Shown: positions 43,663 through 51,443, counted from the stretch's first letter. The stretch: 64,000 nucleotides of DNA from JBKHXF01 sp046566145 (GCA_046566145.1 JBKHXF010000011.1:1-64000), one strand, 5' to 3'. Notes: generated by a model not told the origin, from the letters alone. Numbers and translations are program-made.

Positions 43663-43797
43663 GTCCACATCTCCACACCGAGTTCCACAGGTGTGCTTCC
43701 ACCCGTGTGACGCGCTGTCCACAAACCCACAGCGTCTTCCACAGGTGTCGTTCCCGAACACCAGTTCGCCATCCACATGTCCACCGCGTCGTCCACA
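43663..43797 (+). promoter_or_regulatory. DnaA-box-like cluster, eight TCCACA/TCCACC cores
   Basis: Same-strand cores: GTCCACA 43663, CTCCACA 43671, TTCCACA 43683, TGTCCACA 43716, TTCCACA 43737, ATCCACA 43771, TGTCCACC 43778, GTCCACA 43791. Eight in 135 bp, 22.6 kb from oriC. A box-rich locus that could bind or titrate DnaA. Confidence 0.55.
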
Positions 43798-43851
43798 CTC
43801 GCCACACGCACGCCGCGCCGGCGGCGCGCTGACGGCGACGAGGTGGGCCGG

Positions 43852-44463
43852 GTGGACGAGCGCGTGGTCGACGCGGCCGACGGCGGCGAGGACGACCCTC
43901 GCCCGCCGGCGGGGCCGCTGCTGCGCCGGCGGCGGCTGCTCGCCGGCACGGTCGGCCTGCTCGTCGCGCTCGTCGCCGTCACCCTCACCCGCGACCCGCC
44001 GCCCGCCGGTGTGCTCGACCTCGGGCCCGCCCGGGCACTCGCCCGCCAGGCCGTCGAGGCCCCGGTCGTCCCCGACCCGGCGCACCCCCACGTCGCGGTG
44101 ATCGCGTGGGACCCGGGCCTGCCGGGCGCCCGAGAGCACTTCGCTCGCATCGCCCCGACGCTCGACGACGCCACGGGCCTCGCGGTGCTCGACCTGCGCG
44201 ACCCGCACCTCGGCCACCTCGACGCCTGGTGCCCGACGTCCCGGAACTTCGAGTCGGACGCGCACGGCGAGCGCTTCGACGCCTACGGGTTCTGGCTCGG
44301 CGGGCCGTCGCCGCGCGGCTACGACCTGGTGCGCGCGTACGTCGACGAGCGCGGCCACCTCATCGCCGTGCTCGCCGAGACCGTCCCCGGTCCGCCGCGC
44401 GCCCCGAGGGTGCTCCCCGACGACCTCGCCGCCCCGGCCGGCCCGTCCTGCACGCGGCGGTAG
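43852..44463 (+). CDS. Membrane-anchored protein with degenerate Rieske-like domain
   Basis: About 203 residues from GTG 43852 (GAGG 9 nt upstream); ATG at 43777 is a longer alternative but lies in the TCCACA cluster. One N-terminal TM helix (LLAGTVGLLVALVAVTL) is followed by a soluble region ending DAWCPTSRNFESDAHGERFDAYGFWLGGPSPRGYDLV. The HG-x-RFDxxG…GGPxPRG part matches the second half of a Rieske domain, but the CxH and CxxH cluster ligands are lost except one Cys and His, so no [2Fe-2S] cluster is expected. Function unknown. Confidence 0.6.
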   Translation: MDERVVDAADGGEDDPRPPAGPLLRRRRLLAGTVGLLVALVAVTLTRDPPPAGVLDLGPARALARQAVEAPVVPDPAHPHVAVIAWDPGLPGAREHFARIAPTLDDATGLAVLDLRDPHLGHLDAWCPTSRNFESDAHGERFDAYGFWLGGPSPRGYDLVRAYVDERGHLIAVLAETVPGPPRAPRVLPDDLAAPAGPSCTRR

Positions 44464-44499
44464 GCGGACCGGCGACGTCGACGTCGACGGCGGGGCGGC

Positions 44500-46494
44500 C
44501 TACCAGTGCACGCCCTTGAGCAGGTACGCGAACGCGAGGCCCTCGCTCGAGGCCTTCTCCTTCTTCCCGTCCTCGCCCTTGGCGGCCGCCGATTCGGGCA
44601 TGAGCCGGTAGCCGGTGTGCAGGACCTGGTCGACGACCTTCGGGGCGATCGCGTAGGCGACCTCGCCGAAGTTGCCGAGCCCGGTGGCGACCTTCTTGGG
44701 CTTGGAGATCATCGCGTCGGTGACCATGTGCCCAGCCTCCTCCGGGTCGATGGCCGGGAAGTAGTCGTACATCTTGGTCGGCGCGATCATCTTGGTGCGC
44801 ACCAGCGGCATGTAGACGGTGGTGAACTGCACGCCGTCGTCGATGACCTCGCCGGCGGTGATCCGGCTGAACGCATCGAGCGCCGTCTTGGACGCGACGT
44901 ACGCGGCGAACCGTGGCGGGTTGGTCTGCGCGCCGATGGACGAGATGTTGATGATGTGGCCGCCACGGCCCTCGCACATCGACGGCAGCAGGGCGAGGAT
45001 GAGCTTCACGGCGCCGAAGTAGTTGAGCTGCATCGTGCGCTCGAAGTCGTGGAAGCGGTCGATCGACAGCTTCACGGAGCGGCGGATGGAGCGGCCGGCG
45101 TTGTTGACGAGCACGTCGACGTGCCCGTGGGCGTCGAGGACCTCGGCGGCCATCCGCGAGATGTCGTCCATGTCGGACAGGTCGCACGGGTGGACGCTCG
45201 CGGTGCCGCCGAGCTCGCGGATCTCGTCGGCGACGGCCTCGAGCTTCTCGCGGGTGCGGCTGACGAGCAGGACGTGGGCACCGGCCTCGCCGCACTGCAG
45301 CGCGACCTCCCTGCCGATGCCGTCGGACGCGCCGGTGACGAGCACGACCTTGTCGCCGATGGCGCCGTTGAGGGTCCGGTCCTTGAACAGGTCCGGGTCG
45401 AGGTGGCGGTGCCAGTGGTCCCACAGCCGCCACGCGTAGTCCTCGAGGCGAGGGCAGGCGATGCCGGTGCCGTCGAGCGCGGCGATGGTCTCGGTCGCGT
45501 CGTAGCGGGTCGGCCAGTTGATGTAGCCGAGCGCCATGTCGGGGATGCCGAGGTCGGACAGCACCGCCTGCTTGGCGTTCCGGACCGGCGGCAGCGACCC
45601 GACGACGTTCTTCACGCCCTTGGGGATGAGGTCGAGCGCGCGCGAGTCGATGCGGACCGCGAACCTCGGCGCGGACGCCGCGTCGGCGAAGATGTTGAGG
45701 ATCTCGCCGGCGCGGTACGGCTCCGGGTCGACCAGGTGGTAGGCGCGGCCGTCCCACTGCTCGTCGTCGAGGTGGGCGATGTGGTCGAGCGCCGCGGTGA
45801 CGTAGTCGACCGGGACGATGTTGATGCGCCGGCCCTCCAGCCCGATCAGCGGGAACCACTGCGGCAGCGCCCCGCGGAGCCGCTTGAGCAGCGGGAAGAA
45901 GTACATCGGGCCGTCGACCTTGTCGATGTACCCGGTGCGCGAGTCGCCGACGACGATGCCGGGCCGGTAGACCCGCCACGGCACCGGGCACTCCTCGCGG
46001 ACGATGCGCTCGGACTCGTGCTTGGTCGCGAAGTAGGGGTGGTCGAGCCCGGTGGCCTCGTCGAACATCCGCTCGGTGAAGCGGCCCTCGAACGTGCCCG
46101 CGACGGCGATCGACGAGACGTGGTGGAACCGGGTCCGCGACCCGAGCCGCGCGACCGCCTCGAGGACGTGCCGGGTGCCCTCGACGTTGGCCTGCTGCTG
46201 GGCCTCCTCGGAGGCCTCGAGGTCGTAGACGGCGGCGCAGTGGATGACGTGGTCGACGTCGGCGGCGATGCCCTTGAGCGCCTTGATGGTCAGCCCGAGC
46301 CGTTCCTGCGTGATGTCGCCGACCAGCGGCTTGATGCGCCGCGTGGTGGTGCCCCACTCCTTCATCCGCTGCTGCAGCCGCGGCATCGACGCCTCGCGGA
46401 CCAGGCAGTAGATGGGGCCGGTGCGGGTCTCGAGCAGCCGCTCGACGAGCTGGCCGCCGATGAACCCGGTCGCTCCCGTGACGAGGTAGCCCAC
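44500..46494 (-). CDS. Bifunctional fatty acyl-CoA reductase (FAR + SDR)
   Basis: A 664-residue fusion. Residues ~1–370 are a thioester-reductase/NAD-binding_4 domain: GYLVTGATGFIGGQLVERL, YFATK as the YxxxK active site, VYRPGIVVGDSRTGYIDKVDGPMYF. From ~380 an SDR domain starts: KVVLVTGASDGIGREVALQCGEAG, NNAGRSIRRSV, YVASK as YxxxK. This architecture is the AcrA1/FcrA (Rv3391) and Marinobacter FAR type that reduces long-chain acyl-CoA to aldehyde and alcohol, for wax esters or lipids. GTG at 46494 with GGAGG about 11 nt upstream. Confidence 0.9.
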   Translation of the reverse strand: MGYLVTGATGFIGGQLVERLLETRTGPIYCLVREASMPRLQQRMKEWGTTTRRIKPLVGDITQERLGLTIKALKGIAADVDHVIHCAAVYDLEASEEAQQQANVEGTRHVLEAVARLGSRTRFHHVSSIAVAGTFEGRFTERMFDEATGLDHPYFATKHESERIVREECPVPWRVYRPGIVVGDSRTGYIDKVDGPMYFFPLLKRLRGALPQWFPLIGLEGRRINIVPVDYVTAALDHIAHLDDEQWDGRAYHLVDPEPYRAGEILNIFADAASAPRFAVRIDSRALDLIPKGVKNVVGSLPPVRNAKQAVLSDLGIPDMALGYINWPTRYDATETIAALDGTGIACPRLEDYAWRLWDHWHRHLDPDLFKDRTLNGAIGDKVVLVTGASDGIGREVALQCGEAGAHVLLVSRTREKLEAVADEIRELGGTASVHPCDLSDMDDISRMAAEVLDAHGHVDVLVNNAGRSIRRSVKLSIDRFHDFERTMQLNYFGAVKLILALLPSMCEGRGGHIINISSIGAQTNPPRFAAYVASKTALDAFSRITAGEVIDDGVQFTTVYMPLVRTKMIAPTKMYDYFPAIDPEEAGHMVTDAMISKPKKVATGLGNFGEVAYAIAPKVVDQVLHTGYRLMPESAAAKGEDGKKEKASSEGLAFAYLLKGVHW

Positions 46495-46585
46495 GTCGGT
46501 GTGTCCTCCCAGTGCGGTGCCGCGGCTCCCACCGGCAGGGACCGACCGTCGTGGTCGGGGTGGCGTGCGGCGCTCCCGGTGGGGG

Positions 46586-46591
46586 ACCCTA
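46586..46591 (-). promoter_or_regulatory. Candidate -10 (TAGGGT) for the acyl-CoA reductase
   Basis: On the minus strand, 92 nt before the GTG start; no clear -35. Confidence 0.3.
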
Positions 46592-46671
46592 GGCAGCCGC
46601 CGGCGCGCGTGCACCGCGTCCGCCGGCGGCTCCGAACCCCCGCCACCCACGCCGCACCGTCAGGACCCGCC

Positions 46672-47013
46672 GTGCTCGACCGCGTCCGCCAGCGCCTCGA
46701 GGCCGCCCGCGCCGAGCGGATGGCCGCGACCCTCGACACCGTCGACGGCGAGGAGGTCGACCTCGCTACCTCCACGATCCGCCCCGACGGGCTCGCGTTC
46801 GTGACGTCGTTCCGGTTCGTCGTGCACGACTACGCGGCGATGCGCGAGGTGTCGGTCCCGTGGGACGCGATCACGCGCTCCGAGGTCGGCCCGGCCGACC
46901 TCGGCATCGCGCGGGTCCGCCTGTGGCTCGACGCCCCGGACGGCGAGCCCGACCAGGTCGACGTCGAGGTCCCCGAGCGCCTCGCCGACGCCCTGCGCGT
47001 GCGCCTCGGTTGA
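46672..47013 (+). CDS. Unknown soluble protein, 113 residues
   Basis: Reads MLDRVRQRLEAARAERMAATLDTVDGEEVDL, then FVTSFRFVVHDYAAMREVSVPWDAITRSEVGP and LGIARVRLWLDAPDGEPDQVDVEVPERLADALRVRLG: a mixed alpha/beta domain with a Trp-containing PWDAI turn reminiscent of PH-like/bPH folds. GTG with AGGA upstream. No family recognised. It ends 14 bp before the convergent tRNA-Ala. Confidence 0.7.
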   Translation: MLDRVRQRLEAARAERMAATLDTVDGEEVDLATSTIRPDGLAFVTSFRFVVHDYAAMREVSVPWDAITRSEVGPADLGIARVRLWLDAPDGEPDQVDVEVPERLADALRVRLG

Positions 47014-47026
47014 CGGCGGCGAGCGG

Positions 47027-47099
47027 TGGACCCGACAGGAATCGAACCTGCGACCTCCTGCTTGCAAAGCAGGCGCTCTGCCAATTGAGCTACGGGCCC
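47027..47099 (-). tRNA. alaT: tRNA-Ala (TGC)
   Basis: Read on minus: GGGCCCGTAGCTCAATTGGC…, anticodon loop TTTGCAA with TGC (complement at 47064–47066), T-arm CGCAGGTTCGATTCCTG, acceptor pairing GGGCCCG/CGGGTCC. 73 nt, CCA not encoded. In many actinobacteria tRNA-Ala stands next to tRNA-Ile; here 8 kb apart. Confidence 0.97.
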
Positions 47100-47111
47100 G
47101 TGCGGTCGGCG

Positions 47112-47117
47112 ATGGTA
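47112..47117 (-). promoter_or_regulatory. tRNA-Ala -10 box TACCAT
   Basis: 12 nt upstream of the mature 5' end on the minus strand. Confidence 0.45.
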
Positions 47118-47134
47118 CGCCCTGCGGGCCCGAC

Positions 47135-47575
47135 CTAGAACCGGTGCTCGATGCCCCGCAGGAACCGCGACTGGCGCAGCTGCTCGACCCGGTCGGCCTT
47201 GCGCCCCGCCGCGCCGCGCTCCACGAGCCGGTCGAGCAGGTCGGTGACCGCCTTGGGGTCGAAGGGCTTGACCAGGTAGGCGTCCGCGCCGGCCTCGTAC
47301 CCGCGGATGTGGTCGTCCTCGGAGGCCGCGGCGGTGAGCTGGACGACGGGGACCTCGTGGTGTCGCTCGCTGGCCCGGATGTTGCGCACCACCGCGAAGC
47401 CGTCCGCGCCGGGGAGCATGACGTCGACCAGGGCCGCGTCGAACCGTGCGGCGTCGAGCCCGTCGATGGCGGCCTGCCCGTCGGACTCGCGCACGAGCTC
47501 GTGCCCCGTCGCCTCGAGGACGAACGTGACCAGGGTGGCGACGTCGTCGTCGTCCTCGACCAGGAGCAGGCGCAT
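47135..47575 (-). CDS. Stand-alone response-regulator receiver domain
   Basis: A 146-residue CheY-like protein: MRLLLVEDDDDVATLVTFVLEATGHE with acidic-pocket residues, the phosphoacceptor Asp51 in AALVDVMLPGADG, PVVQLTAAASEDD, and Lys in DAYLVKPFDPKAV. No output domain follows; ATG at 47575. It might work through a partner kinase or effector. No sensor kinase in the window. Confidence 0.88.
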   Translation of the reverse strand: MRLLLVEDDDDVATLVTFVLEATGHELVRESDGQAAIDGLDAARFDAALVDVMLPGADGFAVVRNIRASERHHEVPVVQLTAAASEDDHIRGYEAGADAYLVKPFDPKAVTDLLDRLVERGAAGRKADRVEQLRQSRFLRGIEHRF

Positions 47576-47632
47576 ACGGTGTCGATCCGGTGGCAGGGGC
47601 GCCGCGGAGTGTGCCCGACACCACGAGGCGAT

Positions 47633-48109
47633 GTGGAGACGATCGTGGGTGACGAGGTCGAGGTCCCGAACCGCGCGGCGATGGACGCGCTGTTCCGGGC
47701 GGACGGGTGGGCGGCGCACGCGGGGGTGACGCTCGACGACTGGGGCGGCGGCTGGGCGCGGGTGACCTACGTCCCCCGGGCCGACCACCGCAACTTCGGT
47801 GGGGTGGTCCACGGCGGCGCGGTGTTCTCCGCGGGCGACGTCGCCTTCGCGGTGGCGTCGAACTCGTGGGGCCGTTCCGCCGTGGCGCTCAGCATCGACA
47901 CGCACTTCCTCGCCGCGCCGGCGGTCGGCGCGCCCCTGACCGTGGTCGCGACCGAACGCAACCGCACCCGCCGCACCGCGAGCTACGACATCGTCGGTAC
48001 CGCGCCCGACGGCGCGGCGGTCGCGACGTGGCACGCGATGGTCTACCGCCTCGACCGCTGGCACCTCGGCGAGGACGCCTGGCCCGACGACTGGCGCGCA
48101 CGGCACTGA
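47633..48109 (+). CDS. PaaI-type hotdog thioesterase
   Basis: About 158 residues of the PaaI/YbgC-like hotdog fold: HRNFGGVVHGGAVFSAGDVAFAVASNSW is the family motif (HGG…D), and ALSIDTHFLAAPAVGAPLTVVATERNRTRRTASYDIV is the conserved strand pair. The phenylacetic-acid-type PaaI hydrolyses acyl-CoA thioesters; the substrate here is unknown. GTG at 47633 with GAGG upstream; GTG at 47645 (GGAG upstream) is an alternative. Divergent from the receiver-domain gene. Confidence 0.85.
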   Translation: METIVGDEVEVPNRAAMDALFRADGWAAHAGVTLDDWGGGWARVTYVPRADHRNFGGVVHGGAVFSAGDVAFAVASNSWGRSAVALSIDTHFLAAPAVGAPLTVVATERNRTRRTASYDIVGTAPDGAAVATWHAMVYRLDRWHLGEDAWPDDWRARH

Positions 48110-48143
48110 CCCCGACCGGCGTCCGGGGAGCCGGTCCGCGACG

Positions 48144-48149
48144 TACCCT
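48144..48149 (+). promoter_or_regulatory. -10 box TACCCT, leaderless start
   Basis: TACCCT then 7 nt then ATG at 48157; no Shine-Dalgarno. Confidence 0.5.
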
Positions 48150-48156
48150 CGACGAC

Positions 48157-48507
48157 ATGATCGTGCTCGTCGGCCTGCTCGGCCTCCTCGCCCTCGGCCT
48201 CGTGATGACGGACGTCATCGAGGCCAAGTTCGTGCTGGCCCCGGTCCTCGGGTTCGCCATCTGGGCCTGGGCCCGGGCGACCCTGCGGTCGTTCGCGCCG
48301 GGCGAGCGCGCCCCCGGCATGGCCGGCGCCACCAACGACGGCCCCGAGCTCGTGCTCGGCGGGGACGAGCAGACCCTCTACTGGTGCGAGGAGTGCTCGA
48401 CCGAGCTGGTCCTCGTCGTGCGGGGCTCGGGGGTGGCGCCGCGCCACTGCGGCACGAAGATGCACGAGCGCACCGAGATCGCATCGCAGCGGGCCCCGCT
48501 CCGCTGA
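48157..48507 (+). CDS. Small membrane protein with zinc-ribbon-like end
   Basis: A 116-residue protein: N-terminal membrane helix LVGLLGLLALGLVMTDVI, then FVLAPVLGFAIWAWA as a second hydrophobic stretch, and a C-terminal part with CEECSTELVLVVRGSGVAPRHCGTKM, which resembles a zinc ribbon with three Cys. Leaderless. Convergent with the FmdB-type gene, ending one base from its stop. Confidence 0.65.
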   Translation: MIVLVGLLGLLALGLVMTDVIEAKFVLAPVLGFAIWAWARATLRSFAPGERAPGMAGATNDGPELVLGGDEQTLYWCEECSTELVLVVRGSGVAPRHCGTKMHERTEIASQRAPLR

Positions 48508-48508
48508 C

Positions 48509-48766
48509 TCACACCTCGCCCTCGCTGATCCGCTCGGCGCGCTCCCGCACCTGCGTGAAGTCGCCGCGCCCGCCCGGCCGGTCGGCGACGAGCCCGTCGT
48601 TGCGGGAGAACCCCCAGCCCTCGAGCTTCACGGCGATGCGGGAGAACCGACGGCGCAGCGCGCCGTCGCAGGTCTCGCAGGGGCCGGGGTCGTCGGCGCG
48701 CTCGTGGGGCAGCAGGCGGTCGACGGTCACGTCGCACGCGGTGCAGACGTACTCGTAGACGGGCAC
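48509..48766 (-). CDS. FmdB-type zinc-ribbon protein
   Basis: An 85-residue protein starting MPVYEYVCTACDVTVDRLLPH, the signature of the FmdB/regulatory zinc-ribbon family, with a second CETC pair (PGPCETCDGALRRRFSRIAVKLEGWGFSRND). The two CxxC pairs coordinate zinc. GTG start. Role unknown in Actinobacteria. Confidence 0.85.
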   Translation of the reverse strand: MPVYEYVCTACDVTVDRLLPHERADDPGPCETCDGALRRRFSRIAVKLEGWGFSRNDGLVADRPGGRGDFTQVRERAERISEGEV

Positions 48767-48823
48767 GCGGGGCCTTTCGGGAGGGCGGGTCCGGCTGTGG
48801 TGGCGGTCACGTTCGGGACGACG

Positions 48824-48895
48824 TTATCCACAGATCTGTGGAAGCCCGTTGTGGAAGGGTGGGGACACCGGGGCGGGTTGTCCACAGGTGTGGAC
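48824..48895. promoter_or_regulatory. DnaA-box cluster with exact consensus 9-mers
   Basis: TTATCCACA at 48824–48832 (exact E. coli consensus), TGTGGA at 48837–48842 (inverted), TTGTGGAA at 48849–48856 (inverted), TTGTCCACA at 48878–48886 (exact actinobacterial form) and TGTGGAC at 48889–48895 (inverted). These are better consensus matches than the boxes in the dnaA–dnaN gap. Gene-free 220-bp gap between the FmdB and crgA genes. Confidence 0.7.
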
Positions 48896-48986
48896 GCGGC
48901 TGTGGGGAGAACGTCACCGGTGTCGTTCGGACATCCCGGGCGTTCCCGGACGGTTGGGCGGGTCGGGACCGCTCCCGTCGCCCGCC

Positions 48987-49256
48987 TCAGCGCCAGCGGG
49001 TCAGGAACCCCAGGCCAGCGGTCAACAGCACGAAGCCGGTCACCGTGGTGATGTTCCCACCCAACGGCATCCCAGCCGTGAACCGCTGCACGATGGGGAA
49101 GTACCCGGCGATGATGATGAGGACGCCGACGACCAGCAGGGTCAGCCCGGTCGCGGGGATCCAGGTGGGCGACGGCGGCGGGTTCTTCGGGGGCGGCGCC
49201 GTCTCGTGGGCGCGTGGTCGCGCCTTGTTCTTGCGGCGGTGCTTGCTCTCGGGCAT
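48987..49256 (-). CDS. crgA: Cell division protein CrgA
   Basis: An 89-residue two-TM protein: basic N-terminus MPESKHRRKNKARPRAHETAPPPKNPPPSPTWIP, then LTLLVVGVLIIIAGYF and NITTVTGFVLLTAGLGFLTRW. It matches the CrgA/UPF0233 family (septum factor that recruits FtsQ, PBPs). Location near the sortase and pabA matches actinobacterial order. TAGCAT lies upstream at 49293–49298. Confidence 0.93.
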   Translation of the reverse strand: MPESKHRRKNKARPRAHETAPPPKNPPPSPTWIPATGLTLLVVGVLIIIAGYFPIVQRFTAGMPLGGNITTVTGFVLLTAGLGFLTRWR

Positions 49257-49366
49257 CGGGGTCGCACCCTGACGGTCGGCGTGGACGGGCCGATGCTAGC
49301 GCGAACCCGCCCCGCGGCTCGGGCTGCCGTCCGGCGTCACCGGAACCCCGACGCGACCCCGGTGGT

Positions 49367-49372
49367 TACCCT
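49367..49372 (+). promoter_or_regulatory. Candidate -10 (TACCCT) of the sortase gene
   Basis: 49 nt before the GTG at 49422. Confidence 0.35.
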
Positions 49373-49421
49373 CGGTGCCAGCCCCGTCCCCGGGCGGTGG
49401 GGCCACGACCGCGAGGCGCAC

Positions 49422-50075
49422 GTGCTGACCAAGACGATCCGCGCGACCGGATGGACGCTCATCTCGGTCGGCGTGCTCATCCTGCTGTACCTCGTCTACC
49501 TGCTGTTCTTCACCAACCTCGAGACCGACCGGGCGCAGCGGGACCTGCTCGAGCAGTGGTCCCTCGAGGTCGGCGAGGCCGCGCTGCCCGGTGAGGGCTT
49601 CGACCCGAGCGCCATCGACGCCGAGTCCGACCCGGTCGACCCCGGCGACGCGTACGCGGTCATCTGGTTCGAGCGACCGGGCAGCGACGTCCGCCCCGTC
49701 CGCCAGGAACCCCTGTACGTCGTCGAGGGTGTGAGCCTCGAGGTGCTCAAGCGCGGCCCCGGCCACTACCCGGAGACCTCGGCGCCCGGCGGGTCGGGCA
49801 ACTTCGCGATCTCGGGGCACCGCACCACCTACGGCGCGCCGTTCTACGACCTCGACGACCTCCGGGCCGGCGACCGCGTCCACGTCGTGGACCGGCAGGG
49901 CCGCGAGTTCGTCTACGAGGTCCGGGAGCAGCGGGTCGTCAGCCCGTTCGACACCTGGGTCGTCGGCCGCGACCCGCTGGGGGACGGTAAGCCGCTGATG
50001 ACCCTCACGACGTGCCACCCGCGCCTCTCGGCCGCCCAGCGGCTCATCGTGTTCGCCGAGCTCGTCACCACGTGA
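49422..50075 (+). CDS. srtE: Class E sortase
   Basis: A 217-residue membrane transpeptidase: an N-terminal TM helix (LISVGVLILLYLVYLLFF), catalytic His in NFAISGHRTTYGAPFYDLDDL, catalytic Cys in LMTLTTCHPRLSAAQRLIVFAEL, where the Arg completes the triad. TTCHP is typical of class E, which sorts LAxTG proteins in high-GC actinobacteria. GTG with GAGG upstream. crgA divergent. Confidence 0.92.
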   Translation: MLTKTIRATGWTLISVGVLILLYLVYLLFFTNLETDRAQRDLLEQWSLEVGEAALPGEGFDPSAIDAESDPVDPGDAYAVIWFERPGSDVRPVRQEPLYVVEGVSLEVLKRGPGHYPETSAPGGSGNFAISGHRTTYGAPFYDLDDLRAGDRVHVVDRQGREFVYEVREQRVVSPFDTWVVGRDPLGDGKPLMTLTTCHPRLSAAQRLIVFAELVTT

Positions 50076-50086
50076 GGGGACCCGAC

Positions 50087-50329
50087 GTGAGCGACACCCC
50101 CGACCACGGCCACGGCCACTCCCACGACCGCACGCCCGAGCCGTCTCCCGAGGTGCCGCGCCGGCGGATGCCCGCGCCGGCGCGGTGGCTCGCCATCGTC
50201 CTGCTCGCCGTCGTGGTGCTGTTCCTGCTCTTCACCGAGATCTTCCCGCGGGTCGAGCAGTACCTGAACCAGGACCCGACCCTCGGGGCGCCGGACGCGG
50301 CCGTCTACGCGCTGCGGTCGCCCAGGTAG
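50087..50329 (+). CDS. Small His-rich single-TM protein
   Basis: An 80-residue protein: HGHGHSHDRTPEP gives a His-rich N-terminus, followed by one TM helix (WLAIVLLAVVVLFLLFTEIF) and a short tail. GTG start with GAGGGGA upstream, 12 bp after the sortase gene, so probably in its operon. Its last 25 nt overlap the convergent polyprenyl synthetase gene. Unknown. Confidence 0.6.
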   Translation: MSDTPDHGHGHSHDRTPEPSPEVPRRRMPAPARWLAIVLLAVVVLFLLFTEIFPRVEQYLNQDPTLGAPDAAVYALRSPR

Positions 50330-51381
50330 GCCGCCATCTCGGCCAGCGTGGCGCGGGACTCGTCGTCGACGTCGAGCCGGTCGAGCGCGCCGAGCGCCGC
50401 GGCCACCTCGGCCTCGACGAACGCCTCCGTCGCGACGAGCCCGCCGGACGACCGCATCAGGTCGCGCAGCACCTCGGCGCCGGCGGCGTCGAGCGCCGGG
50501 TCGCCCAGCAGCCGCTCGAAGGTCGCGAGGTCGTCCCCGTCGAGCCGAGCCGCGGTCTCGGCGACCAGCAGCGTGCGCTTGCCCTCGACGAGGTCCCCGA
50601 TCGTCGACTTGCCCGTCTCGTCGTCGGAGCCGAACACGCCCAGCACGTCGTCGCGCACCTGGAACGCGCGGCCGAGCGGGTCGCCGACGGCGTGCAGCCC
50701 GGCCACCAGCGTGTCGTCGGCGCCGGCGAGGACGGCGCCGACCTCCAGCGGCCGGGCCACGGAGTAGCGCCCCGACTTGTAGGTGGCGACGGCCAGGGCG
50801 AGCTCGCGCGAGGTGGTGCGGCTCGCGGCGGCCTGCAGGTCGACCACCTGCCCGGCCATGACCTCCTCGCGCAGCAGCGTGAAGCGGCGCAGTCCGGCGA
50901 GGAGCCGCTCGGCGGGGACGCGGGCGCCGAGGAACAGCTCGTCCGCCTGCACGAACGCGAGGTCGCCGAGCAGGATCGCCACCGCCGCGCCGTGCAGGTC
51001 CGCGTCACCGGCCCAGCCGGCGTCGCGGTGGGCCGCCGCGAAGGTGACGTGGGTCGTGGGGCGCCCGCGTCGCGTCGGGGCCGCGTCGATGATGTCGTCG
51101 TGCAGCAGGGCGCAGGTGTGCAGCAGCTCGAGCGCGAGCGCCGGCCCCATCGCGTCGTCGAGGTCGACCTCCGGGCCGCCGCCGGCGCGGTACCCGGTGA
51201 GCAGCAGCGCCGGACGGACCCGCTTGCCACCCCCGACGACGAACTCCCGCAGCTCCGCCGCGAGCGGGGCCAGTCCCTCGTGCAGCGCCACGATCCGTGG
51301 CAGCGCCTCGTCGAGGTAGGTCGCCAGCGCACCGTCGATGCGGGCGCGCAGGCGGGACAGCGAGGCGGGAGGGCCGGGCAA
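50305..51381 (-). CDS. Polyprenyl diphosphate synthase
   Basis: A 358-residue trans-isoprenyl diphosphate synthase. FARM is ALLHDDIIDAAPTRRG (~93–105), SARM is FQVRDDVLGVFGSDDETGKSTI, GGGKRVRPALLLTGY precedes FARM and KRTLL follows. It makes a C35–C50-type chain for menaquinone or undecaprenyl carriers. The TTG start at 51381 has GGAG 6 nt upstream and a TAGACT -10 50 nt before it; the reading frame extends further to a GTG at 51543, but that part is a low-complexity extension inside the divergent promoter. Confidence 0.88.
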   Translation of the reverse strand: MPGPPASLSRLRARIDGALATYLDEALPRIVALHEGLAPLAAELREFVVGGGKRVRPALLLTGYRAGGGPEVDLDDAMGPALALELLHTCALLHDDIIDAAPTRRGRPTTHVTFAAAHRDAGWAGDADLHGAAVAILLGDLAFVQADELFLGARVPAERLLAGLRRFTLLREEVMAGQVVDLQAAASRTTSRELALAVATYKSGRYSVARPLEVGAVLAGADDTLVAGLHAVGDPLGRAFQVRDDVLGVFGSDDETGKSTIGDLVEGKRTLLVAETAARLDGDDLATFERLLGDPALDAAGAEVLRDLMRSSGGLVATEAFVEAEVAAALGALDRLDVDDESRATLAEMAAYLGDRSA

Positions 51382-51437
51382 CGGGGGCTCCGGGTCGGGC
51401 GGTGCGGGGGCTGGCGGACGCGGACGTCCCCCGCGGG

Positions 51438-51443
51438 AGTCTA
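51438..51443 (-). promoter_or_regulatory. -10 box TAGACT of the polyprenyl synthase
   Basis: On the minus strand; with 51462–51467 on the plus strand it forms a face-to-back pair of identical hexamers. Supports the TTG start at 51381. Confidence 0.55.

Larger units (their letters stand above)
43385..43851. other. Gap with direct repeat, hairpin and DnaA-box cluster
   Basis: About 465 bp without a gene: the second copy of the 52-bp repeat (43415–43466), a strong hairpin (43481–43512) and the TCCACA cluster (43663–43797). Confidence 0.6.

Noticed and set aside
40781..43807. 1008-residue minus-strand frame across the acyl-CoA dehydrogenase gene
   Set aside because: Arg/Gly/Val-rich antisense shadow of a clear acyl-CoA dehydrogenase; its N-terminus is just translated TCCACA boxes.
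43777..43851. ATG 43777 as start of the Rieske-like protein
   Set aside because: It lies within the TCCACA cluster without a Shine-Dalgarno; GTG 43852 fits better, though this is not certain.
44506..47013. 835-residue plus-strand frame over the acyl-CoA reductase
   Set aside because: Shadow frame antisense to the FAR gene; only its last 113 residues, with their own GTG and ribosome site, were kept as a gene.
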